Shown in pieces: positions 26,295-33,178 of a stretch of DNA of 34,770 nt. The DNA lies in assembly GCA_030827165.1 (NCBI GenBank), contig JAURFB010000022.1:1-34770 (forward strand), written 5' to 3'. The stretch's first letter is position 1, and every line of letters starts with the position of its first letter. The DNA is from Marivivens sp. GTDB taxonomy: Bacteria; Pseudomonadota; Alphaproteobacteria; Rhodobacterales; Rhodobacteraceae. The translations under genes and the position numbers were made by a program. The notes under the pieces were generated by a model. That model made no database searches. It was not told the origin of the DNA and worked only from the letters and a program-made list of their open reading frames with translations.

Positions 26295-26939
26295 ATGTCA
26301 GACAAAAAACGAGAGTATATCGAGCTAGCGGCGCCTCAGTATTGGTTTAGCTATGCTCAAGAGCATCTTGATCTCGCATTATCCACCTACGACAGGTCTG
26401 GTGGCGAGGAGATCTGGACAGTCCACCTAGATGGCGAAAGGAAAGGTCGAGAGGCCCGACCAGTCATCACGAGACCTGTCTTTCTCCTTTTGGGTGTTGC
26501 AATTGAGAACCTCATAAAAGGGACACTGATTTCGGAAGATCCAATGCTGCTGTCCGGTGGGGCTTTGGATCGGAAGCTCCTTGGACACAATCTGCGCAAG
26601 CTAGCGCTACAAGTTAAATGCATGGGTTTCTCAGATCAGGAGCTCCAACTGCTCGACCTTCTTTCCGATGCAGTTCCATATTTGGGTCGATACCCTGTTC
26701 CAAAGCGGTTCGAAGACGTAAGAACCGAGCGGTTTGTCGACCAGGAAATTGTGGGTCGCTGCGAACTGCTATTTCAGCGTATCGCCTTGGAGTTCTATCG
26801 CCTAAATTACAATGGATTGCAGGCCCCGAATGGAGTCAGATTTCCCGCGCTAAGATTGAGTCATTTGGATAGTTTTCTTGATTTCGAAGTAACTTACCCG
26901 AAGTGGCTCGATCAACTTCCTTCTAATTTAAGTGATTGA
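26295..26939 (+). CDS. uncharacterised HEPN-like protein, probable acquired gene
   Basis: A 214-residue, mostly helical soluble protein I do not recognise by name. The helical core ITRPVFLLLGVAIENLIKGT (about 58-77) and LLGHNLRKLALQ (about 94-105), then a helix ending DAVPYLGRYPVPKR, are reminiscent of HEPN-like domains; RKLLGH fits the loose R-x4-H pattern of HEPN ribonucleases, though such matches are common by chance. Composition is unlike the neighbours: hand counts give 27/60 GC in 26341-26400 and 34/60 in 26521-26580, against 43/60 in 25261-25320 (hisB), and AT-rich codons such as TTA, ATA and AGA recur. It sits beside tandem tRNA genes, a common insertion site. The ribosome site is weak. 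Confidence 0.6.
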   Translation: MSDKKREYIELAAPQYWFSYAQEHLDLALSTYDRSGGEEIWTVHLDGERKGREARPVITRPVFLLLGVAIENLIKGTLISEDPMLLSGGALDRKLLGHNLRKLALQVKCMGFSDQELQLLDLLSDAVPYLGRYPVPKRFEDVRTERFVDQEIVGRCELLFQRIALEFYRLNYNGLQAPNGVRFPALRLSHLDSFLDFEVTYPKWLDQLPSNLSD

Positions 26940-26978
26940 GAACGACGATTGTCCTGTTGTCCAGCAATCCACAAAAAC

Positions 26979-27005
26979 AAAAGGCGCCCCGGAGGGCGCC
27001 TTTTT
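26979..27005. terminator. bidirectional intrinsic terminator
   Basis: AAGGCGCCC (26981-26989) pairs with GGGCGCCTT (26994-27002) around CGGA, with a T-run after it on plus and TTTTGTTTTTG on minus. It ends the HEPN-like gene on plus and the tRNA-Gly pair on minus. Confidence 0.9.
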
Positions 27006-27012
27006 GTCTGCA

Positions 27013-27087
27013 TGGAGCGGGCGATGAGATTCGAACTCACGACCCTAACCTTGGCAAGGTTATGCTCTACCCCTGAGCTACGCCCGC
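27013..27087 (-). tRNA. tRNA-Gly (anticodon GCC), copy 2 of transcript
   Basis: Reverse-strand cloverleaf of 75 bases: acceptor GCGGGCG/CGCCCGC, T discriminator and encoded CCA; anticodon stem TAACC/GGTTA, loop TTGCCAA, hence GCC; T loop TTCGAAT. Identical to the copy at 27107-27181. Confidence 0.96.
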
Positions 27088-27106
27088 GCGCCAAGCAGTT
27101 TCGATC

Positions 27107-27181
27107 TGGAGCGGGCGATGAGATTCGAACTCACGACCCTAACCTTGGCAAGGTTATGCTCTACCCCTGAGCTACGCCCGC
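27107..27181 (-). tRNA. tRNA-Gly (anticodon GCC), copy 1 of transcript
   Basis: Same 75-base tRNA-Gly(GCC) as the following copy, 19 bases upstream of it on the minus strand; both are probably processed from one transcript. Confidence 0.96.
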
Positions 27182-27199
27182 ACCCCGATCGGTGGGCGT

Positions 27200-27228
27200 G
27201 AGATATGCAAAGCCGCGATGGGCTGCAA
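27200..27228 (-). promoter_or_regulatory. probable promoter of the tRNA-Gly pair
   Basis: On the minus strand TTGCAG (27223-27228), 17 bases, then TATCTC (27200-27205), 18 bases before the first mature tRNA. Confidence 0.45.
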
Positions 27229-27262
27229 GCGGAAATTTCGCCCTCGGCCGCGAAATTTCCGC
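27229..27262. repeat. 12-bp perfect hairpin between pyc and tRNA-Gly promoter
   Basis: GCGGAAATTTCG (27229-27240) and CGAAATTTCCGC (27251-27262) are perfect inverted copies around a ten-base loop, four bases past the pyc stop and touching the tRNA -35. There is no U-run; probably a 3'-end stem of the pyc mRNA. Confidence 0.6.
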
Positions 27263-27266
27263 CCCG

Positions 27267-30200
27267 CTATTCCAGCTCCACCAGCAGATCCTTGGCGTCG
27301 ATCTGGCTGCCGGCCTGAACATGCACCGCCTTGACCACGGCATCGCGGTCGGCGTGGATGCCGGTCTCCATCTTCATCGCCTCGATGGTGAGCAAGAGAT
27401 CGCCCGCCTTCACCGGCTTGCCCGCAACCGCCGCGACCGTGGCCACAACACCCGGCATCGGTGCGCCGATGTGGCCGGTGTTGCCGGCCTCGGCCTTGGG
27501 TCGCGCGGCGGATTGGGCGGCGGCGACGCGGTTCATGACTCGGATGGTGCGCGGCTGGCCGTTCAGCTCGAAGAAGACCTTGACCTCGCCATCCGGGTTC
27601 ATCTCGCTCACGGCCTGCAAGCGGATTTCAAGGATCTTGCCGGGGTCGATCTCGGCGCTGATCTCTTCTCCGGGTTCCATGCCGTAAAAGAAGGTGCGCG
27701 TCGGCAGGGTGCGGACCGGGCCATAGACGCGGTGGCGCCCCATGTAGTCGAGGAAGACCTTGGGATACATGAGGTAGCCGTTCAGATCCTCGTCATCGAC
27801 GGCCTTGCCTTCCAGCTGTTTCACGAGATCGGCGCGAACCGCCTCGATGTCGACCGGCGGCAGATGCTTGCCGGGGCGGTCGGTAAGGGGCGCTTCGCCC
27901 TTGAGGATCTTGGCTTGCAGCGCCTTCGGCCAGCCGCCCGTTGGCTGGCCGAGGTTGCCCTTCATCATGTCGATCACCGAATCCGGGAAAGCGACCTCGA
28001 CAGTCGGATTCTCGACCTGTGCAGGCGTCAGGCCCTGACTCACCATCATAAGCGCCATGTCGCCCACGACCTTTGACGAGGGCGTGACCTTGACGATATC
28101 GCCGAACATCCGGTTCACGTCGGCATAGGTCTGGGCGACCTCGTGCCAGCGCTCTTCAAGGCCCATCGAGCGGGCCTGCGCCTTGAGGTTGGTGAACTGC
28201 CCGCCGGGCATCTCGTGCAGATAGACCTCCGAGGCAGGGGCCTGAAGGCCGCTTTCAAAGGCGGTGTATTGGGCGCGGGCCTTTTCCCAATAGTTGGAAA
28301 TCTCGCGGATCGCGCCGATATCAAGGCCGGTGTCGCGCTCGGTCCCGCGCAGGGCCTCGACGATCGAGCCAAGGGTTGGCTGCGAGGTATTGCCCGAAAG
28401 CGCGTCCATCGCCGCATCGACCACATCGACGCCCGCGGCGGCGGCGGCGATCACCGTAGCAATTGCCGCGCCCGAGGTGTCGTGGGTGTGGAAATGGATC
28501 GGCAGGCCGGTCTCTTCCTTCAGCGCTTTGAACAGGGCCGTCGCGGCGGCGGGTTTCAAGAGGCCTGCCATATCCTTGAGGCCAAGCACGTGCGCGCCTG
28601 CGGCCTCAAGTTCCTTGGCCATGCCGACATAGTATTTCAGATCGTATTTTGACCGGTCCGGATCGAGGAGATCGCCCGTGTAGCAGATCGCCGCCTCGCA
28701 AACCTTGCGGTTCTCGACCACAGCATCCATGGCGACGCGCATGTTTTCGACCCAGTTGAGGCTGTCGAAGACGCGGAACACATCGACGCCCGTCTCGGCC
28801 GCCTGTTTGACAAAACCCTGCACCACGTTGTCGGGATAGTTGGTGTAGCCAACGCCGTTCGAGGCCCGCAAGAGCATCTGCGTCATCACATTCGGCATGG
28901 CCGCGCGGATATCGCGCAGGCGCTGCCAGGGGCATTCCTGCAAGAAGCGATACGCCACGTCGAAGGTCGCCCCGCCCCAGCATTCTACCGAGAAGAGATC
29001 GGCCATCTTCTGGGCATAGGCTGGCGCCACGCGGATCATGTCGATCGACCGCATCCGCGTTGCCAGAAGCGATTGATGCCCGTCGCGCATGGTCGTGTCG
29101 GTGATTAGAACGCGCGGCTGTGCCTGCATGTAACGGACGATGCCCTCGGGGCCTTCGGCGTCAAGAATGTCGCGGGTGCCGTTGGGCAAGGCGCCAAGGC
29201 CGGGCAGGACCGGGGCTTTTGGGGTCTTGGTATCGGCATGGGGCAGGGCGCGGCCCGCTGTCTCGGGGTGTCCGTTGACCGTGATGTCGGCGATATAGGT
29301 CAGGATCTTGGTTGCCCGGTCGCGGCGCTTCTTGAAGTGGAAAAGCTCGGGCGTCGTGTCGATGAACTTGGTCGTATACCTGTTCGACAGGAATGTCGGG
29401 TGCTTGAGCAGGTTCTCGACGAAGGCGATGTTGGTCGAAACGCCCCGGATACGGAATTCGCGCAGGGCGCGGTCCATGCGGGCGATGGCCATCTCGGGCG
29501 TGGGTGCGCGGGCCGTGACCTTGGTGAGGAGCGAATCGTAATAGCGGGTGATGACCGCGCCGGAATAGGCGGTGCCGCCGTCGAGGCGGATGCCCGGACC
29601 AGTGGCCGAGCGATACATCTGGATACGCCCGTAGTCGGGGATGAAGTTGTTCAGCGGATCTTCGGTCGTCACCCGGCACTGGAGCGCGTGGCCGTCGAGT
29701 TTCACGTCCTCCTGACGGGCGATGCCGGTGGCTTCGGCAAGGCTCTTGCCCTCGGCGATCAGGATCTGGGCGCGGACGATGTCGATATCGGTCACTTCCT
29801 CGGTGACGGTATGTTCGACTTGAACGCGCGGGTTCACCTCGATGAAGTAGAAATGGCCTGTGTCCATATCCATCAGGAATTCGACCGTGCCGGCGCATTC
29901 ATAGTTCACGTGGGCGCAGATCTTTTTGCCAAGCTCGCAGATCTCGTCGCGTTGCGCCTGGTTGAGATAGGGGGCAGGGGCCCGCTCGACGACCTTCTGG
30001 TTGCGCCGTTGCACGGTGCAGTCGCGCTCCCACAGGTGATAGATGTTGCCCATCTTGTCACCGAGGATCTGAACCTCGACGTGGCGGGCGCGCTGGATCA
30101 TCTTTTCCAGATAGCCTTCGCCATTGCCAAAGGCCGCCTCCGCCTCGCGCCGCCCTTCGCGGACCTTTTCGGCAAGCTCATTTTCATTGAGGATCGGCCG

Positions 30201-30713
30201 CATCCCGCGGCCGCCACCGCCCCATGAGGCCTTGAGCATCAAGGGATAGCCCACTTCGGCCGCCTGACTGGCGATCCGCTCCATATCGTCGCCCAAGACC
30301 TCGGTCGCCGGAATGACGGGAACGCCCGCCTCGATCGCGACCCGACGAGCCGAGGCCTTGTCGCCCAGTTCGCGCATGGTCTTGGCTTTGGGGCCGATGA
30401 AGGTGATCCCGGCCGCATCGCAGGCGTCGACGAAATCGGGGTTTTCCGACAAAAGTCCATAGCCGGGGTGGATCGCATCTGCGCCAGCCATCTTGGCGAC
30501 GCGGATGATCTCGGGGATCGACAGATAGGCGGCCACCGGCCCAAGCCCCTCGCCGATCCGGTAGGCTTCGTCGGCCTTGAAGCGGTGCAGCCCGAGCTTG
30601 TCTTCCTCGGCGAAGACGGCAACCGTCTTCTTGCCCATTTCGTTCGCGGCCCGCATCACGCGGATGGCGATTTCCCCACGGTTGGCGACAAGGATCTTCT
30701 TGAACTCGGCCAT
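27267..30713 (-). CDS. pyc: pyruvate carboxylase
   Basis: Anaplerotic biotin enzyme that carboxylates pyruvate to oxaloacetate with ATP and bicarbonate. The 1148-residue single-chain form has, in order: biotin carboxylase (about 1-455, starting FKKILVANRGEIAIRVMRAA, with ATP-grasp KASWGGGGRGMR near 166), carboxyltransferase barrel (about 530-800, TDTTMRDGHQSL near 541, HFHTHDTSG near 743 holding the metal), the allosteric/PYC-OADA region, and a C-terminal biotinyl domain with AMKM lysine K1114. ATG 30711-30713 is preferred, with GGGGAG upstream; an in-frame ATG at 30731 overlaps that ribosome site. A LacI-type palindrome lies 81-94 bases upstream. Confidence 0.97.
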   Translation of the reverse strand: MAEFKKILVANRGEIAIRVMRAANEMGKKTVAVFAEEDKLGLHRFKADEAYRIGEGLGPVAAYLSIPEIIRVAKMAGADAIHPGYGLLSENPDFVDACDAAGITFIGPKAKTMRELGDKASARRVAIEAGVPVIPATEVLGDDMERIASQAAEVGYPLMLKASWGGGGRGMRPILNENELAEKVREGRREAEAAFGNGEGYLEKMIQRARHVEVQILGDKMGNIYHLWERDCTVQRRNQKVVERAPAPYLNQAQRDEICELGKKICAHVNYECAGTVEFLMDMDTGHFYFIEVNPRVQVEHTVTEEVTDIDIVRAQILIAEGKSLAEATGIARQEDVKLDGHALQCRVTTEDPLNNFIPDYGRIQMYRSATGPGIRLDGGTAYSGAVITRYYDSLLTKVTARAPTPEMAIARMDRALREFRIRGVSTNIAFVENLLKHPTFLSNRYTTKFIDTTPELFHFKKRRDRATKILTYIADITVNGHPETAGRALPHADTKTPKAPVLPGLGALPNGTRDILDAEGPEGIVRYMQAQPRVLITDTTMRDGHQSLLATRMRSIDMIRVAPAYAQKMADLFSVECWGGATFDVAYRFLQECPWQRLRDIRAAMPNVMTQMLLRASNGVGYTNYPDNVVQGFVKQAAETGVDVFRVFDSLNWVENMRVAMDAVVENRKVCEAAICYTGDLLDPDRSKYDLKYYVGMAKELEAAGAHVLGLKDMAGLLKPAAATALFKALKEETGLPIHFHTHDTSGAAIATVIAAAAAGVDVVDAAMDALSGNTSQPTLGSIVEALRGTERDTGLDIGAIREISNYWEKARAQYTAFESGLQAPASEVYLHEMPGGQFTNLKAQARSMGLEERWHEVAQTYADVNRMFGDIVKVTPSSKVVGDMALMMVSQGLTPAQVENPTVEVAFPDSVIDMMKGNLGQPTGGWPKALQAKILKGEAPLTDRPGKHLPPVDIEAVRADLVKQLEGKAVDDEDLNGYLMYPKVFLDYMGRHRVYGPVRTLPTRTFFYGMEPGEEISAEIDPGKILEIRLQAVSEMNPDGEVKVFFELNGQPRTIRVMNRVAAAQSAARPKAEAGNTGHIGAPMPGVVATVAAVAGKPVKAGDLLLTIEAMKMETGIHADRDAVVKAVHVQAGSQIDAKDLLVELE

Positions 30714-30793
30714 CGGCTGCGATCTCCCCATTGTGCAGGTGCAGCATTTCTATGGCCGAAAGTCTTAGGGGTAAACCATCCGAAAGGGATATA

Positions 30794-30807
30794 TGTTAAC
30801 GCTAACA
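30794..30807. promoter_or_regulatory. LacI-type operator-like palindrome upstream of pyc
   Basis: TGTTAACGCTAACA is a dyad with a central CG and one mismatched pair, the usual form of LacI-family operators. It lies 81-94 bases before the pyc ATG. Which regulator binds is not known from the window. Confidence 0.55.
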
Positions 30808-30836
30808 CGACATGATGCCGCAGAAGCACAATGACG

Positions 30837-30874
30837 AAGGGCGCGCCGGGGGTCCGACGCGCCCTTATTTTTTT
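30837..30874 (+). terminator. intrinsic terminator with U-tract on plus strand
   Basis: AAGGGCGCG (30837-30845) pairs with CGCGCCCTT (30858-30866), followed by ATTTTTTTT-like sequence on plus. No plus-strand gene is seen upstream; on minus it follows the MFS gene but its tail there is U-poor. Confidence 0.7.
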
Positions 30875-30887
30875 CGGGTCTGGGCGG

Positions 30888-32405
30888 TTATTCGCCCTTG
30901 GGAACGTGCCGGTTGTGTAGCGGCACTTCCTTGAGGACGAAGGCAAAACCTAGGCCGACCGCGGCAAGCGCCAGCGCCATCCAGTAGATCGGGTGCAGGG
31001 CGTTCACGACCCCTTGGGCGACCATGTCGCGGACCGGTTCGGGCAGCCCGGCAACCATTTGAGGGCCGAAGGACGAGATGTTTTCGCCCATCCCGCCCGG
31101 AGCGCCCGCGAACTGTTCGGTCATCCGGGCGGTGAAGAGCGCTCCGAACACCGCCACACCAAGCGAGCCGCCAACCTGCCGGAATAACAGGCCCGAGGCC
31201 GTCGCGGCGCCAAGCTGTTTCTTCGGCACGGCGTTCTGCACCGCGGTCGTCACGACCGGGAAGATGAAGCCCATGCCGAAACCGACGGTCATGATGTAAA
31301 GGCTGAACATCAGCGTCGAGGTGTCGGGTTCAAGGTTGGTCAGCAGGAACATGCCGAAAATCAAAGAGATCATACCGGCAATCGGCAGGTAATAGTATCG
31401 GCCGAACCGCGACATGGTCTGACCGGCGATGGTGGAGGAAAAGAGGATGCCAAAGGTCATGGGGATCAGCATCAGGCCCGACTCGGTCGGCGTCGCACCC
31501 TTCGATATCTGCAGATAGAGCGGCAGAAAGGTGATCGTGCCGAACATGGCCGCGCCCGAGATGAAGCCGATGATCGAGGTCACCCAGAACACGTTGAGCT
31601 TGAAAAGCTCAAGCGGGACGATCGGCTCGGACGCTCTCAACTCCACGATCACGAAGGCAATCGCAAAGACCACGGCAACAATGGCAAGGCCGATGATCTC
31701 GACAGAGAGCCATTCGAAATCGCGGCCGCCAAAGGTTGTCACCAATGTCAGCGAGGCCAACGAGACCGAAAGAGTCACGGCGCCGAGCCAGTCGATCTTG
31801 TGCGAAACGCGGCGCATTTTCGGGTGAAAGCTCATCCAGAATGCCGCCGCGGCAAAAAGGCCGAGCGGAATGTTGATGAAAAAGATCCAGTGCCAGCTGA
31901 ATTGATCGACGAACCAGCCGCCCAACAGCGGGCCAACCACCGACGAGATCGAAAAAACGGCTGCGAAGACGCCTTGGACCTTGCCGCGGTCCTGTGGCGG
32001 GATCACGTCGCCGATGACCGACAGGGTCAGCACGAACAAGCCGCCGCCGCCAAGGCCCTGCAGGGCGCGCGACAAGATCAGCTGGGTCATGTCCTGCGAG
32101 ATGCCGCAGAGCGCCGAACCGAGCAAGAAGATGCCGACCGAGACGGCCACCGTATTCCGGCGCCCGTAGAGATCGCCAATCTTGCCATAGAGCGGCGCGA
32201 CGACGGTCGAGGACAGGATATAGGCCGTTACAACCCAACTCAGGTGCTCGAGGCCGCCAAGATCGGACACGATGGTCGGAAGGGCGGTCGAGACGATGGT
32301 TTGGTCGAGGGATGCCAAAAGAAGCAGGATTGCGATCGAGGCGATGATCATCGGCACGTTCTTGGGACGCTCGCCGTGATGATCGTCGTGTTGGTCAGTG
32401 GTCAT
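30888..32405 (-). CDS. DHA2-family MFS drug efflux transporter (EmrB-like)
   Basis: Inner-membrane proton-driven exporter of the 14-helix DHA2 family. The 505-residue chain has a short His/Asp-rich cytoplasmic N-terminus (TTDQHDDHHGERPKN), then helix 1 (PMIIASIAILLLLASLDQTI) with the family motif LDQTIVSTALPTI, motif A-like YGKIGDLYGRRN near 80, motif C-like VVGPLLGGWFVDQFSWHW, and about 14 hydrophobic segments to residue 495. ATG 32403-32405 has GGAG eight bases upstream; a longer in-frame reading would overlap the divergent marR gene. Substrate is unknown. Control by the divergent MarR protein is strongly suggested. Confidence 0.92.
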   Translation of the reverse strand: MTTDQHDDHHGERPKNVPMIIASIAILLLLASLDQTIVSTALPTIVSDLGGLEHLSWVVTAYILSSTVVAPLYGKIGDLYGRRNTVAVSVGIFLLGSALCGISQDMTQLILSRALQGLGGGGLFVLTLSVIGDVIPPQDRGKVQGVFAAVFSISSVVGPLLGGWFVDQFSWHWIFFINIPLGLFAAAAFWMSFHPKMRRVSHKIDWLGAVTLSVSLASLTLVTTFGGRDFEWLSVEIIGLAIVAVVFAIAFVIVELRASEPIVPLELFKLNVFWVTSIIGFISGAAMFGTITFLPLYLQISKGATPTESGLMLIPMTFGILFSSTIAGQTMSRFGRYYYLPIAGMISLIFGMFLLTNLEPDTSTLMFSLYIMTVGFGMGFIFPVVTTAVQNAVPKKQLGAATASGLLFRQVGGSLGVAVFGALFTARMTEQFAGAPGGMGENISSFGPQMVAGLPEPVRDMVAQGVVNALHPIYWMALALAAVGLGFAFVLKEVPLHNRHVPKGE

Positions 32406-32447
32406 CGGAAACTCCAGTTTCTTGGCCCTGCGGCCAATTGCCGGTTG

Positions 32448-32474
32448 ACTATGCTGGGGGCATTTATATGTCAA
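32448..32474 (-). promoter_or_regulatory. probable promoter of the MFS gene
   Basis: On the minus strand a consensus TTGACA (32469-32474) is followed after 15 bases by CATAGT (32448-32453). The spacer is shorter than ideal. The -35 overlaps the palindromic operator. Confidence 0.45.
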
Positions 32475-32484
32475 TAACACATAT
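32466..32484. promoter_or_regulatory. palindromic operator between MFS and marR genes
   Basis: ATATGT (32466-32471), seven bases, ACATAT (32479-32484): a perfect 6-7-6 dyad in the divergent intergenic region, covering the MFS -35. Size and position fit a MarR-dimer site. Confidence 0.65.
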
Positions 32485-32535
32485 TTGTGAGACGCACCTA
32501 CTTGACCGACGCGCGTCTGTGTAATCAAAGGCGGC

Positions 32536-33108
32536 ATGGCACAGGATAAAGGCAAGGCCGACGAGGCCATCAGATGCTATCATGAGGCGGTCGCGGCGCG
32601 GCTCGCCACCGACGGTTTTGCGCCCGAAATTGTCCAATCGCTACTGGATCTCGATTCCGGTGTGTTCCAATGGCACCGGATGCTGATGAAGGGCGAGGTT
32701 CTGGGCAAGCTGATCGAGGAGCTGGGCCTCGATCTCGATCTGTCGCACGTCTATGCGATGACCGCGATCCTGCGCCTGCAAAACGGCTTTGGCCGCGAGA
32801 CCGCCACGCAAGTGACCGTGGGCCTTCTGGCCGAGGAATTGGATATTGATCCCTCGCGGGCGAGCCGGATTGCATCCGACCTCATCGCACGCGGCTATGT
32901 CCGGCGCGAGGCCGCGCAGGACGACGGACGTAAATCGGTCCTTGTTCTGACCGATGCCGCCTGGGCGGTTCTAGGTCAGATGCGGGAACATAAATGGTCG
33001 AAAATGTCGGCGCTTTTTGAGGGCTGGAGCGAGGACGAGATCCTCGCCTTGTCGCGTCTTTTCCTGCGCTACATCGACGGCATCGCTCGCGTCTACCGGG
33101 CGAAATAG
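32536..33108 (+). CDS. MarR-family transcriptional regulator
   Basis: A 190-residue winged-helix regulator. The DNA-binding core spans about residues 75-150: VTVGLLAEELDIDPSRASRI is helix-turn-helix, followed by SDLIARGYVRREAAQDDGRK and SVLVLTDAA, the wing with the typical D-x-R basic tip. N- and C-terminal helices give the dimer interface. MarR proteins usually repress an adjacent efflux gene and release it on binding a phenolic or other ligand; the divergent MFS gene and the palindrome between them fit that arrangement. The start ATG 32536 has GGCGG a few bases upstream, a weak ribosome site. Confidence 0.92.
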   Translation: MAQDKGKADEAIRCYHEAVAARLATDGFAPEIVQSLLDLDSGVFQWHRMLMKGEVLGKLIEELGLDLDLSHVYAMTAILRLQNGFGRETATQVTVGLLAEELDIDPSRASRIASDLIARGYVRREAAQDDGRKSVLVLTDAAWAVLGQMREHKWSKMSALFEGWSEDEILALSRLFLRYIDGIARVYRAK

Positions 33109-33123
33109 CACCGCGACCGTCCA

Positions 33124-33138
33124 GAACAATTGCAGAAC
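33124..33138. promoter_or_regulatory. alphaproteobacterial-type LexA (SOS) box
   Basis: GAAC (33124-33127), seven bases, GAAC (33135-33138): an exact direct repeat GAAC-N7-GAAC, the form recognised by LexA in Rhodobacter and rhizobia, 40 bases before the uvrD ATG. Confidence 0.75.
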
Positions 33139-33178
33139 ACATCTTTAACAAGCGGTTCGGCCGCGCTATCGTCGCCGC

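Noticed and set aside
27013-27181. Tandem identical tRNA-Gly as an integration site of a mobile element
   Set aside because: Duplicate tRNA genes are common; no integrase, att-like partial tRNA copy or island boundary is visible.
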